Positions 16,070 to 25,621 of a stretch of DNA of 64,000 nt are shown in pieces (the first letter of the stretch is position 1; every line of letters starts with the position of its first letter). Source of the stretch: G963666935 sp963666935 (GTDB taxonomy: Bacteria > Bacillota > Clostridia > Christensenellales > CAG-138); NCBI GenBank assembly GCA_963666935.1, contig OY762936.1:558001-622000 (forward strand), written 5' to 3'. Under the pieces are notes generated by a model that saw only the letters and a program-made list of their open reading frames with translations, had not been told where the DNA came from and did not search any database. Position numbers and translations under genes: made by a program.

Positions 16070-19000
16070 TTAAAGATAATACATGAACGATTCGACCTTA
16101 ATCAGGTCGTTCTCGTTTTTGTTCCCGTCAAATGTCAAATTCAAAACAGGCTTTTTGTTCTCGTCCGCGAAGTCTTTCTGCAGCATCCCCAGTGCGATTG
16201 CCGTGTTTTCATAGATGGATGCGGCGGTAATCACGCCGTCGATCCTTAGTGATCCGCCGAGCTGTTTTGCCAGCCTATACCTTCCATGCGCTCCCCCATA
16301 ATAACCCAGCGTCCTGTCCGCGGTTTTAATCAGGCTTTCCGGCTCCGCTTCAAAGGGACTCCAGTCCGACAGTGCTTCGGAAATGAGATGGATATTGCTT
16401 TTTAGTTCCTGTAGCCTTTGCTCCATGAGCGGGGTCTTTTCATTTATGTTTTGATCCGCGTAATCTTTCCACATCATCCATATGGCTTCACTGAATGGGC
16501 TGTATACGACACGGTTCCCCTTATTTTCAAGTCCCCGGAAGGTGCGGCTGTTCAGCAGTTCGTCAAATAAAATGCTCAATTCCCCGACAGCCAATATGGT
16601 TTTGCTAAAGCTTTCTTCGTCCAGCTCTTCCGCTATTGCCTGCGCGGTCAGCTTCAAATGTTCCAAATCAAGCTGTTCTTTCCGGATCAACTCGACAATC
16701 GTACCTTGATGCTTTTCTCTTGATTTTTGAGGCGCGCTCCAGATGATGTCTCCGGCAAGCAGGCTTAAGATTACCGCATGGAAGTTCTTTTCGTCCGCGC
16801 AGAGCACGTCCTCCCAAAACGGGGACACGATGTCAACGTTTTTGAAGCCCTCTTCATCCAGCTTTGTCCTGAGCAGCCGGCTGTATTGTCCGTCCGTTTC
16901 CGCTCCTTCGTTTTGCGGGATAAGGAAAGCAACAGGATCGGCGTTTTGACCGCCGAACTTATTAAGCTGTGTAAATACGTTCCCCAGCAAAGCAGCAAGG
17001 GAGAAATATTCTTCCGTGATGGTAAATTTGCGTCCGGCTTCAACGGAAGCCCGGCTGGAAACAGGCAGTACCTTTGCGTTGATTCCTCTTTTCACAAAGT
17101 TCTCTTTGAGGATTTCGGAGTACGGATACAGATAAGGCAGATACAAGACCGCGTTATCATCCAGATCATTCAGGCTGCTTTTGATATCTGCTTCTTTATG
17201 AACGATGCTGTCAAGGTAGGTTTTGATATCGGAGGCCTGCTTTACCTCAATGTTTTTCAGGCTGTTGATAAAGGCTTCCACGCGGGTGATGATGCCGACG
17301 CCGGAGGAATGCTCATCGATTTCAATATGTAGATAGGGCTTTCCTTTCATCTCTTCCCTGAAATAGTGGGAAAGAATAGAATCCGGGCCGCACCCGTGAT
17401 GAGAGAGAAAAATAGCGTATAGATTGGGGTGCGTTCGAATTAGCTGAGCAGGCTCCAGAATGTGCTGCCCGAACGGCCAGAACATGTTGGGATGTTCTTT
17501 TGACAGTTCTCCTTCCGGCAAATCATAGAACGGAAACACTTTATAGCCCATGCCCGCAAGCTTCTCCGCGATACCCATATTCAGCACCGGGTCGGCCACG
17601 CCGTATATTTTTGAAATCATGACAAACGCGATTTCGTCGGGTTTCAGCTGGCCCATGACCTTTTGACTGTTTTCGGCCATGCGTTCTTCAAAGCGGTTGG
17701 CTGCCTCCATGCCTTTTTCCAAAGCCTTTCTTGTCTGGTCGGGGCTTTTGCCAAGCTGCTCTCCGATTTTCAGAAAGCTTTTCATAACCGACTCTTTACC
17801 CATATGAAATGCCATGGTGGGCGACAGCAGCGCAATACCCTTTTTATCAAGCTCCATGGCCCGGTTCATTACCTTAAAGGCAAGCTGCATAAAAGGACAG
17901 CCATAATTCTTGCGGCTTTCGGACCCCGGGTGATCCACGGTTACCAAATCGGGGAAGAAAATGTAATCGACCTTTTTTTCCATCAGCGCCGCCACATGAC
18001 CGGTAATCAGCTTTACGGGATAGCAGGTTTCATCCATGGCATACTGCTGGCCCAGCGCAATCGTATTTTCGTCGGTTGGATCGGACAACACCACGTTTAA
18101 CCCGAGCTCTTTAAAGAACGTATTGAACATGGAGAAGAGCCCGTAAGTAAAGAGCGCCCTCGGAATACCGACTGTTTTTTTCGTAGAGTGCTCGGGAATG
18201 TAATCTTCAAAAACAAGCTTTCTGACATTTTCATTGAATTCATCCATGCCGGAATCCTCTCCGCCTTTATTTGTGTTCTGTGATGCCAAATTGTCGGCGG
18301 TAACATCAAATCCCCTGAAAGCACTTTTCTGTCCGGTCATTTCCTCTTTCGTCAGAATTGCAGCCCCATAGGCTCCGGTCACGCTGAAATATGGCGGGAC
18401 GATGATCTCCTTTCCCGTAACGGATCTGAACGCATTAATCACGCCCTGATTGTAGGCAAGCCCTCCCTGGAAGAAAATTTTATTTCCGACTTTCTTTTGC
18501 CCGACGACCCGGGTCAGATAGTTTTTGACAATCGAATAGCAGAGACCGGAGGCTATGTCATTGAGCGCGGCTCCCTGCGCCAAGTTGGCGGCAATGCTCG
18601 ACTCAATAAAAACGGTGCAGCGCTCGCCAAGACTGATCGGATTGTCGCTTGACAGGGCAAGATCGCCGAACTCCTCAATGGGTATATTAAATTTCTTTGC
18701 CTGCTCTTCAATAAAGGAACCGGTACCGGCAGCGCAAATCTTATTCATCTGAAAATCGACAACAGCGCCGTTTTCCAGGCTGATAAATTTGGAATCCTGT
18801 CCGCCGATTTCAAAAATGGTGCCCACGTCACCGTCGATCATCCCCGCCGCTTTAGCCTGTGCTGTGATTTCATCCTTAATTACGTCGGCGCCGATCATTT
18901 TGCCGATCATATACCTGCCGGAGCCGGTAGTCCCCGCGCCTATGATGTTAATTCTTTTTCCAAACTCCTCTTTCAGTTCCTTGAAGCCCATTAAAACAGC

Positions 19001-20068
19001 ATCGACAGGGTTTCCTAACGTCCTTAAGTACTTGTAGGAGACGATTTCTCCGTCTCTATCGGTAAGCACCAGATTCGTGCTGGTTGAGCCGATATCCACG
19101 CCCAGATAGCAGTCCGTTACGCCGCTTTTGTCTGAAACGCCCTTGTATACATGTTTGCCTATGCTGTCGCCCGTTCCATACGCGGACAGCTTCGGAAGGA
19201 TGATTTCATCTTCGCTGCTTACCCGTTTTTCTTCCGCATGCTCAATTGCGGAAAGGATCTCCTCCATGTCAACTGAGAAACCCTCTTTCCTTGCTATGAC
19301 CGCCGCGCCGAAAACACCCACGCATCCCAAATGGCCGGGGAAAATCAAATCGCCGTCCTCAAGCTTTAAAACGTCTTTCAGCGCGGTAACGATTCCCTCG
19401 TTATGCGCGACGCCGCCGGAAAACAGGACCGGCTTTTTCACGGTGCTTTTTTTCATCACCGTGCCCTTATAGTTCCGGGCAAAAGCGTATGCAAGCCCCA
19501 AAAGAATATCCGGAACCGGAACGCCCTCCTGCTGGTGGTGGGTGATGTCCGTTTTTGCAAACACACTGCAGCGTCCCGCTATCCTCGGAATTGTCTTTGC
19601 TTTCTTAACCAGCTGCGAATAGTCCGTAAGCTTTAGATTTAACCTGGACATCTGCTCTTCAAGAAACGCGCCCGTCCCCGACGAGCAATTGGAATTCATT
19701 AAAATTTCAATGCGGGACTTGTCACCCATGCCCAGCCCCGTAATAAACCGCGCGCTTTCCCCGCCTATATCAATAATAGAGCCGATGGTCTTGCTTTCCG
19801 CGAGAGCGCCTTCAATAACGGCGGTAACGTCGTTTGCCGCCTTGGCAGCACCGTCCGCACTCAGAAATATACTTCCGCTGCCTGTCACGGCTCCGCATTT
19901 GATTTCCTGCGGACGAAAAGATTTCATCAGCTCTTCAAGAATACTTTTTAAAGTGTTTTTTATGTGTCCCTTGTGCAACTCATACCTGCTGAATTTAATC
20001 GCATTTTCTTCGTCTGTCAGTATCACCTTTACAGACGAATAACCAATGTCAATCCCGATGCTGTACAT
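16070..20068 (-). CDS. Giant 2-hydroxyacyl-CoA dehydratase activase fusion (archerase; two ASKHA domains + DUF2229 + HgdB-like)
   Basis: 1332 residues from the ATG at 20068 (AGGAGG 7 bases before). ASKHA/BadF domain 1 spans about 1-265 (YSIGIDIGYSSVK), domain 2 about 318-590 (YLGVDIGSTSTN). Each keeps a Cys pair, C128/C167 and C445/C484, both 39 residues apart as in HgdC, whose homodimer binds one [4Fe-4S] with two Cys per chain; here the fusion could form the pair within one chain. Next come DUF2229 (about 640-860, DETCYPVKL and NYGCPFMQ) and an HgdB-like region with HHGCGPDS. Archerases use ATP to push low-potential electrons into Fe-S enzymes. No separate dehydratase is nearby, so the C-terminal part may be the catalytic partner. 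Second gene of the Fur operon. Confidence 0.88.
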   Translation of the reverse strand: MYSIGIDIGYSSVKVILTDEENAIKFSRYELHKGHIKNTLKSILEELMKSFRPQEIKCGAVTGSGSIFLSADGAAKAANDVTAVIEGALAESKTIGSIIDIGGESARFITGLGMGDKSRIEILMNSNCSSGTGAFLEEQMSRLNLKLTDYSQLVKKAKTIPRIAGRCSVFAKTDITHHQQEGVPVPDILLGLAYAFARNYKGTVMKKSTVKKPVLFSGGVAHNEGIVTALKDVLKLEDGDLIFPGHLGCVGVFGAAVIARKEGFSVDMEEILSAIEHAEEKRVSSEDEIILPKLSAYGTGDSIGKHVYKGVSDKSGVTDCYLGVDIGSTSTNLVLTDRDGEIVSYKYLRTLGNPVDAVLMGFKELKEEFGKRINIIGAGTTGSGRYMIGKMIGADVIKDEITAQAKAAGMIDGDVGTIFEIGGQDSKFISLENGAVVDFQMNKICAAGTGSFIEEQAKKFNIPIEEFGDLALSSDNPISLGERCTVFIESSIAANLAQGAALNDIASGLCYSIVKNYLTRVVGQKKVGNKIFFQGGLAYNQGVINAFRSVTGKEIIVPPYFSVTGAYGAAILTKEEMTGQKSAFRGFDVTADNLASQNTNKGGEDSGMDEFNENVRKLVFEDYIPEHSTKKTVGIPRALFTYGLFSMFNTFFKELGLNVVLSDPTDENTIALGQQYAMDETCYPVKLITGHVAALMEKKVDYIFFPDLVTVDHPGSESRKNYGCPFMQLAFKVMNRAMELDKKGIALLSPTMAFHMGKESVMKSFLKIGEQLGKSPDQTRKALEKGMEAANRFEERMAENSQKVMGQLKPDEIAFVMISKIYGVADPVLNMGIAEKLAGMGYKVFPFYDLPEGELSKEHPNMFWPFGQHILEPAQLIRTHPNLYAIFLSHHGCGPDSILSHYFREEMKGKPYLHIEIDEHSSGVGIITRVEAFINSLKNIEVKQASDIKTYLDSIVHKEADIKSSLNDLDDNAVLYLPYLYPYSEILKENFVKRGINAKVLPVSSRASVEAGRKFTITEEYFSLAALLGNVFTQLNKFGGQNADPVAFLIPQNEGAETDGQYSRLLRTKLDEEGFKNVDIVSPFWEDVLCADEKNFHAVILSLLAGDIIWSAPQKSREKHQGTIVELIRKEQLDLEHLKLTAQAIAEELDEESFSKTILAVGELSILFDELLNSRTFRGLENKGNRVVYSPFSEAIWMMWKDYADQNINEKTPLMEQRLQELKSNIHLISEALSDWSPFEAEPESLIKTADRTLGYYGGAHGRYRLAKQLGGSLRIDGVITAASIYENTAIALGMLQKDFADENKKPVLNLTFDGNKNENDLIKVESFMYYL

Positions 20069-20085
20069 TTGTTTTCCTCCTGGTT

Positions 20086-20535
20086 TCATTTGATTTCTTT
20101 TTCCGCGCATTTTTTGCATATACCAAAAAACTGCACCTTGTGATCCTTTACGGTGAACCCCATTTCCGATAGCAGTTTCTTTTCAATGGTCTCCAGCATG
20201 TCTTCTTCCACATCGATAACATCGCCGCAAACCTCACAGACAAGATGGTGATGCCGGTGCTTTCCCGGAGAATCCATTATTTGAAACCGCATACAGCCGT
20301 CCTCCAGCAATATGTGGTGTACAAGCCCAAGCTTTTCAAACAGCTGCAAATTGCGGTAAACTGTTGCCAGCCCAATTCCCGGATAGATTTTTCTCACCTC
20401 GTCAAATATCTCTTCCGTACATAAATGCTGCTCTTTCTTATCCTGAATGATCTCAAGCAAGGCCTGGCGCTGCGCGGTAAGCTTATATCCGGACGAATGG
20501 AGTATGCTTCCAAATTCAATTGTATTTGCAACCAT
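20086..20535 (-). CDS. Fur-family metalloregulator 1
   Basis: 149 residues from the ATG at 20535; the frame opens earlier at 20568. Winged helix (GYKLTAQRQALLEIIQDKKE, GLATVYRNLQLFEKLGLV) and a metal-binding half with HRHHHLVCEVCGDV and a second CKKC near the C-terminus, the structural Zn site of Fur proteins. It precedes the activase gene by 17 bases and heads the operon. A clear Fur-box palindrome 49 bases upstream suggests autoregulation and iron control of the activase. Confidence 0.9.
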   Translation of the reverse strand: MVANTIEFGSILHSSGYKLTAQRQALLEIIQDKKEQHLCTEEIFDEVRKIYPGIGLATVYRNLQLFEKLGLVHHILLEDGCMRFQIMDSPGKHRHHHLVCEVCGDVIDVEEDMLETIEKKLLSEMGFTVKDHKVQFFGICKKCAEKEIK

Positions 20536-20583
20536 ATGCCTCACCCGTATCGATATAAGATTTGTCACACGGAAAGTAAAAGA

Positions 20584-20598
20584 AAATGATTATCATTT
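20584..20598. promoter_or_regulatory. Fur box upstream of fur-activase operon
   Basis: AAATGATTATCATTT is a perfect 7-1-7 palindrome matching the classical Fur box core. It lies between the Fur gene and the divergent Crp/Fnr gene. Confidence 0.75.
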
Positions 20599-20634
20599 AC
20601 TTTTCTGCTTTATTTTAGTACAATAAAACCAATA

Positions 20635-20658
20635 AAAGAGTATCTATCGATACTCTTT
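20635..20658. promoter_or_regulatory. Perfect palindrome, Crp/Fnr-type operator (site 1)
   Basis: Two 10-base arms, AAAGAGTATC and GATACTCTTT, flank TATC. It lies 29 bases before the start of Crp/Fnr gene 1. The core GTATC-N4-GATAC recurs at 24793 and 27747. Confidence 0.7.
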
Positions 20659-20686
20659 GAGCATTTTTTTATTCGGATGGATGAAT

Positions 20687-21367
20687 ATGAACAAGAAAGT
20701 GTCTGTGCTTAAAAAAAGCGTTTTATTTAAGGATAAAGAACCTGATGAAATTGAATCGTTGCTGATTGGCATCAGTTTCAGGATAGAAAGTTTCACTGAG
20801 AATGATGTGATTTTCTCGCCCATCCAAAACGCCGATAAAATGGGAATCATTTTATCGGGTGCGGTTGATGTGCAAAAGCTGTTTCCAACAGGGAAGGTCG
20901 TTATTATTGAAAGGAAAAAGAATGCCGATTTGATTGCCGAGGCATCCATGTTTTCCAGGCTCGACTATTATTCGGATACTTTTGTCGCCTGTAAGCCCTG
21001 CGAGGTCTTACTTATTACAAAAAATGACCTTCTAAAACTATTTGAGCTTGATAATACGATTTTACTCAATTATTTGGAACATGTCTCCAATTCAACGCTG
21101 ATCCTGAAAAATAAAATCGGTATACTTTCGTTGGATTCCATCCGGGCAAAAATAGCGGGCTATTTGATTTATGATTATAAAATGAACGGTTCGCATATGA
21201 TTACGCTGCCTTTTTCAAAGAAGGAGTGGGCCGAATATATGGATGTTTCAAGGACTTCGCTTTCCAGAGAATTGAGGGGATTGGAGTCCGAAGGTATTCT
21301 GTCTTTTGATAAACGGACAATAGAAATCAAGGAAATGGACGGGCTGAAAGACATTCTGTCATTATAA
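20687..21367 (+). CDS. Crp/Fnr-family regulator 1
   Basis: 226 residues from the ATG at 20687 (GGATGG 6 bases upstream); the frame opens at 20657. Cyclic-nucleotide-like sensor half (about 1-130, GIILSGAVDVQKLFPTGK) and C-terminal HTH (KEWAEYMDVSRTSLSREL). Few Cys residues are seen and there is no Fnr-type N-terminal Cys cluster, so an Fe-S sensor is unlikely. Divergent from the Fur operon. Paralogue of the gene at 27793, sharing SKKxWAEYxxVSRxSLSREL. Probably autoregulated through the palindrome at 20635. Confidence 0.85.
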   Translation: MNKKVSVLKKSVLFKDKEPDEIESLLIGISFRIESFTENDVIFSPIQNADKMGIILSGAVDVQKLFPTGKVVIIERKKNADLIAEASMFSRLDYYSDTFVACKPCEVLLITKNDLLKLFELDNTILLNYLEHVSNSTLILKNKIGILSLDSIRAKIAGYLIYDYKMNGSHMITLPFSKKEWAEYMDVSRTSLSRELRGLESEGILSFDKRTIEIKEMDGLKDILSL

Positions 21368-21651
21368 GGTTCCGGATGATTTCGCTGAGCCTTCAGATAA
21401 GCAGCGGAACGATTTTGTTTGTTGGAAAAGAAGATGAATCTGTCACCGGACAGTAGCGCTTCAACAATTTTGAATGTGAAAAATTTGATGGTTCCAACGA
21501 AGTGAAAGAACTTAAAAAGTCCGGTTGAGCAGTTGCCAACCGGAACACAGTACTTCAATGGGAAACATATTTTCTATATTTTGCTTCCCCCATGGGGGCT
21601 TGTCACAAATTTTGCCAATGCTAAAATAAGAAGTGTTTTGAGCCGATGCCC
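21368..21651. other. Gap where an ABC ATPase would be expected
   Basis: 284 bases between convergent genes with no coding signal. Contains the hairpin TCCGGTT/AACCGGA near 21510-21545. FecB-FecC loci usually carry a FecE-type ATPase; none is here. Confidence 0.4.
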
Positions 21652-22770
21652 CTACAGACTTCTGCCGCCCTTATATATCAGGTATATGAAAAGCGGTGCG
21701 CCGAGAAAAGAAGTGATTGCGCCTATCGGCAGTATCACGGGCGCTGCTATCATCCTACTGCAAAGGTCACTGAGAAGCAATATGCATGCCCCGGCCAAGG
21801 CCGAGGAGGGCAGCAGGAAACGGTAATCTTCTCCAACAAATCTGCGCATTATGTGCGGCGCTATAAGCCCTATGAAATTAATTATTCCGACAAAAGAAAC
21901 CGCCGAGGCCGAAAGAAGCGTCGCGATGACCAAACTGATCAGCGTCAGACTATTGACGTTTATACCGAGGCTTTTCGCCGTCTCATCCCCGCATTGAAGC
22001 GCGTTGTAGCTCCAGCAGTTCATCATGTAGAATACGAGCGCTATAAAAAATAAGGTCAGGATTATCAATATTTCCGGCCAGCTCGCCCTCCCTAAATCGC
22101 CGAAAGTCCAGTAAACAACGGAAGCAATCGCCGTATCTGAAGCAAAATACTGGATCAGCGTCGTGCCGCCTGTGAACAGAGCACCCAGCGCGACACCCGC
22201 AAGGATCATCGACGACGGGGAGATCGTTTTCAAACGGGCCAGACCAAGAATGACGAGAATGCATATCATACCGCCGGCAAAAGCGCAAATTGTAACTACA
22301 TACGGATTAGAAATGCTTATAGCGCTGCCTGCCGTGACAGTTCCGCCGGCCGTACTGGTACTTGCACGCTGTACACCTGCTCCCAGACATATGATCGCAA
22401 CTGTCGCGCCGAAAGAAGCACCCTGAGACACGCCGATGGTTGAGGCCGAGGCGAGCGGGTTGCGCAACACGCTTTGCATCACGCAACCTGCAAGAGACAT
22501 GGAAAAGCCCACTACAATCGCCGTCGCTATCCGTGGCATTCGTACATTCCATACGATGGCGTTTGTCTGAACGGTCCCCCTGCCGATGATCGTTTTGCAG
22601 ACATCTATAAAGGAGATTCCCGAGGAGCCCGCCATGATTGAAACTAGCGAAATTACGATCATGACCACAAGCAGAATGACTAAAATGATCCGCTTTCTTC
22701 CTATGTATTGCTTATACTTTCCGAATTCGGATATCGAAGAGCCGTTACTCACCGATTGTAATTTTGCCAT
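21652..22770 (-). CDS. FecCD-family ABC permease (iron-siderophore/cobalamin type)
   Basis: Up to 372 residues with about ten membrane segments. Family marks: WNVRMPRIATAIVVG, GCVMQSVLRNPLASASTIGVSQGA, and the coupling helix region FVGLIAPHI-like (NFIGLIAPHIMRRFVG). It moves a metal chelate or tetrapyrrole delivered by the lipoprotein upstream. The ATG at 22770 overlaps the end of the binding-protein gene by 26 bases; a GTG at 22752 is an alternative start. No cognate ATPase gene follows. The only ABC ATPases nearby are SsuB-type (24899) or belong to the 42-53 kb locus. Confidence 0.88.
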   Translation of the reverse strand: MAKLQSVSNGSSISEFGKYKQYIGRKRIILVILLVVMIVISLVSIMAGSSGISFIDVCKTIIGRGTVQTNAIVWNVRMPRIATAIVVGFSMSLAGCVMQSVLRNPLASASTIGVSQGASFGATVAIICLGAGVQRASTSTAGGTVTAGSAISISNPYVVTICAFAGGMICILVILGLARLKTISPSSMILAGVALGALFTGGTTLIQYFASDTAIASVVYWTFGDLGRASWPEILIILTLFFIALVFYMMNCWSYNALQCGDETAKSLGINVNSLTLISLVIATLLSASAVSFVGIINFIGLIAPHIMRRFVGEDYRFLLPSSALAGACILLLSDLCSRMIAAPVILPIGAITSFLGAPLFIYLIYKGGRSL

Positions 22771-23884
22771 AAGACAATCCTGTTTCCTTCATATCCGCGT
22801 AAAGCGCCTTGCCGTCGAACATAGTCAGGACTTCATCAGCCTTTGCCTCGATATCTATATCGGCAAACTGCTCTGGGAACATAATCATTCCAGCATAATA
22901 AGTGTCTATGATCGCCAACTCAGTGTTTGTACAGTACATGACGTAGGAAGGCATTGAATATACCTCACCATTCCGAACGGCTGACAGGGAGTTGAAATAC
23001 TCGGGATTCTTTGAATATTCCTCGTTGACAAGTTCCATATTGTTTGGATCGAGGAAGATCACGTCGGGATTCCATGTGACGATTTTTTCCATATCGACCA
23101 CGAAACAGCCGTCTTCATCGGTTTCATCCGCAACATTGATTGCGTTGATTGCGGTGAACGGTCCAAAGTTGGCGGAAGTGCCTCCAATACCGTGTCCGCC
23201 ACCAAACGTTATTGCCCCGGAGTAAGCTCTGGGTTTGTTTTCATCCGGGATGTCCTTTGTGCGGGCGTTCAAGTCCTTTTCAGCGTCTTCCATATAGGAA
23301 ATAAGCTCCGCGCAGCGTGCTTGCGTTCCTATGATCTCGCCTATGAGCGTAAGCGAATCTTCAACATCCTTGCTGAATAAACCGGTTTCGCACTGGGTAA
23401 CGCAAACCACGGGGATGCCTGTTTTTCGTGACAGCTCATCAATCGCATCGCTTGAATATGACGAAAGTATTACATCCGGCTGCAATGTAATGATTTCTTC
23501 TTCGTATGCCGTATTGCTGCGCGCGCCGCCTTTTCCTATACTCGGCAAGTCCTTGAAGTAATCGTGGAAAGCGTACCCATAGGGGCAGGCAATTGAACTC
23601 AGATAGGAGTTCACGACGTCCTCGACTCCGACTACAAGATCATATCCCCGGGCATAGCAGACCAGTCTGAGCGTTCCCGGGCCGTTGCAGATTATCGAGT
23701 TTATTTTTGTAGGAATTTCTACTTCACGTCCAAGCACGTCCGTTACAATGCGGGTCGCAGCTTCTGCGGCCCCATCCGCTGACTCCGACGCATCTGCAGA
23801 AGGAGTCTTGGAGGCGGAAGAGCAGCCTGTGAAAAGAAGTATTACTGCCAGAAGCACTGAAGCAACCTTATAAATATTTTTCAT
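22745..23884 (-). CDS. FecB/BtuF-type substrate-binding lipoprotein
   Basis: 379 residues from the ATG at 23884, with GGAGG upstream. Lipoprotein signal peptide ending in LLFTGC (Cys near residue 21), then an acidic, Ser/Ala-rich linker and a periplasmic-binding fold of the helical-backbone type: VTDVLGREVEIP, LQPDVILSSYSS, VTWNPDVIFLDP. Binds an iron chelate, haem or corrinoid outside the membrane; ligand not readable. Middle gene of the CooC-like/FecB/FecC operon. Confidence 0.87.
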   Translation of the reverse strand: MKNIYKVASVLLAVILLFTGCSSASKTPSADASESADGAAEAATRIVTDVLGREVEIPTKINSIICNGPGTLRLVCYARGYDLVVGVEDVVNSYLSSIACPYGYAFHDYFKDLPSIGKGGARSNTAYEEEIITLQPDVILSSYSSDAIDELSRKTGIPVVCVTQCETGLFSKDVEDSLTLIGEIIGTQARCAELISYMEDAEKDLNARTKDIPDENKPRAYSGAITFGGGHGIGGTSANFGPFTAINAINVADETDEDGCFVVDMEKIVTWNPDVIFLDPNNMELVNEEYSKNPEYFNSLSAVRNGEVYSMPSYVMYCTNTELAIIDTYYAGMIMFPEQFADIDIEAKADEVLTMFDGKALYADMKETGLSYGKITIGE

Positions 23885-23913
23885 AGTGTCCTCCAAATCG
23901 TTGATTATGTGTA

Positions 23914-24672
23914 TTATTTCAAATGGCCCGTAAGGTACTCTGCCAGTTTTTTGATTTCAGCATATTCAAACATAAGTTCGTCCCCTATCAGCCCCGCAAA
24001 AGAAATGTCGCCGTCTTCCGGAATCGACGCAATTATTCTGTCTTTGTCATGAACGCCTTCGCGCATGTAAATTCCATTTTTAGTGTTGACTTTGTTAAGA
24101 ACGATGTAAACTGGTTTGCCGATACTGCCGCCCAGTTCTTCAACTTTATCGGACAGCTTCATGGATTCAAACGAAGGGTCGATCACCATAAGGATAGCGT
24201 CTACATCTTTTTCTATGTTCCTTCCGAAATGCTCTATGCCGGCCTCGGCGTCTGTAATCGCCACTTCGTCAGGGCCCAGATCCAGATTGCTGATAAACTG
24301 TTTTGCTATAATCCCCATAGTGCAGGCGCAGCCCTCGCCGACTTCATGGATTTTCCCAATAGCCATGAGCTTTATTCCGTCCTTTTCGGAAATATACTCA
24401 GACGGAATATCGGTGAGTCCCCATCTCTTATCGAAAAAAGAGTAGTCGAGGTCCGGCGCCGCCATGATGTCGCTGAACGCCGCCTTTTTGCCGCCGAAAT
24501 AATTTGTAAAATCCTGTGGCAGCTTTAGCCCCAATTGTCGATGTAGGCCGTAGTTTGACTCGTCGGTATCAATTACCAGAACTTTTTTCCCTTTCTTAGC
24601 AAATTCTTTGGCAAGCAGAGAAGAAATCGTGCTCTTGCCGCTTCCGCCTTTGCCGCATATCATCAGTTTCAT
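23914..24672 (-). CDS. CooC-like P-loop ATPase (MinD/ParA superfamily)
   Basis: 252 residues. Deviant Walker A GKGGSGKST at 7-15 with the signature lysine, Walker A' region VLVIDTDES, and a CXC motif C115-A-C117 in VGEGCACTMG. CooC1 of CO dehydrogenase maturation has its CXC (C112/C114) at nearly the same place, binding Ni or Zn at a dimer interface. Family role: ATP-driven nickel insertion. No CO dehydrogenase gene is in this window, so the client here is unknown. First gene of an operon with the FecB/FecC pair (GGAGGTAAAAA before the ATG). A Crp/Fnr-type palindrome lies 120 bases upstream. Confidence 0.85.
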   Translation of the reverse strand: MKLMICGKGGSGKSTISSLLAKEFAKKGKKVLVIDTDESNYGLHRQLGLKLPQDFTNYFGGKKAAFSDIMAAPDLDYSFFDKRWGLTDIPSEYISEKDGIKLMAIGKIHEVGEGCACTMGIIAKQFISNLDLGPDEVAITDAEAGIEHFGRNIEKDVDAILMVIDPSFESMKLSDKVEELGGSIGKPVYIVLNKVNTKNGIYMREGVHDKDRIIASIPEDGDISFAGLIGDELMFEYAEIKKLAEYLTGHLK

Positions 24673-24792
24673 TTTTTACCTCCAATTTTTATAGTATAAG
24701 AATTCCTAATGGATGATAGAGGGTTTGTATAGTTAAATATCTACTAAAACGTACTTATTGCAAATATGATAGCACAATGGCAGAACAACGAG

Positions 24793-24808
24793 AGTATCTG
24801 TAGATACT
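24793..24808. promoter_or_regulatory. Crp/Fnr-type operator (site 2)
   Basis: AGTATCTGTAGATACT, core GTATC-N4-GATAC, in the 226-base gap upstream of the CooC-like operon. Confidence 0.65.
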
Positions 24809-24898
24809 TTTAATAGGGTATTTGTCGAAAATCGAATTGTTTTATCATTAAAATCGGATATTCAGTTTGTCGTTATGGATGGCCTCGTGATTGTGACA

Positions 24899-25621
24899 TT
24901 AAAGGTTTTGACCGTTGTCATCCTGCATGATCCGGATGATTTCATTTCTTGCTTCGACCAAATCATGATCTGTAAGACTTCTCTCACCCTTTGGCTTTTT
25001 CAAATGAAATTCTCTGTTTACTTTTGTCGGTCTGTCGGACAGCAAGATAATCCTGTCGCCAAGTAAAAGTGCTTCGTCAATTTCATGGGTCACAAAAATA
25101 ATCGTTTTTTCCGTGCTATTCCAAAGCGTAAGCAGATAGCGGATCATGCCTATCCGCAAGTTATAATCAAGCGATTTGAAAGGTTCATCCATCAGCAGCA
25201 GATCGGCTTCATAGTTGAAGGCCCTTGCAATGGAACACCGCTGGCGCATCCCGCCGCTTAATTCATTGGGATAAAATCCTTCAAACCCTTTTAACCCGAC
25301 TTTTTCAATCAGCTCCATTATGTATTCATGAGGATTTCTTTTATTTACTACCTGTATGTTCTGATATACATCTCTCCAGGGCAAAAGCCGGTCTTCCTGA
25401 AAAACATAGCTTGTGTTCTGACTGTTATTGATTACTTTGCCGCCGGAAGGTGGGGTAAGCCCTGAAACAATATTCAATATTGTAGTTTTTCCGCAACCTG
25501 ACGGGCCTACGATGCATACGATTTCCTCTCCAGCCGCTTCCATGCTTAAATTTTGCAAAACGTTGACATCCTCAAAATGTTTTTCAACATCCAGAATTTT
25601 CAGTATCACCTTATCTGTCAT
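24899..25621 (-). CDS. SsuB/TauB-type ABC transporter ATPase
   Basis: 240 residues. Walker A GPSGCGKTT, Q-loop VFQEDRLLPW, signature LSGGMRQR, Walker B LLLMDEPF and H-loop VTHEIDEA are all present. The VFQEDRLLPWRDV segment is typical of the nitrate/sulfonate/taurine (TauT) importer subfamily. The ATG overlaps the permease stop by 11 bases. Energises uptake with the permease at 25611 and the binding protein at 26651. It might also serve the FecC permease, but the family difference makes that doubtful. Confidence 0.9.
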   Translation of the reverse strand: MTDKVILKILDVEKHFEDVNVLQNLSMEAAGEEIVCIVGPSGCGKTTILNIVSGLTPPSGGKVINNSQNTSYVFQEDRLLPWRDVYQNIQVVNKRNPHEYIMELIEKVGLKGFEGFYPNELSGGMRQRCSIARAFNYEADLLLMDEPFKSLDYNLRIGMIRYLLTLWNSTEKTIIFVTHEIDEALLLGDRIILLSDRPTKVNREFHLKKPKGERSLTDHDLVEARNEIIRIMQDDNGQNL

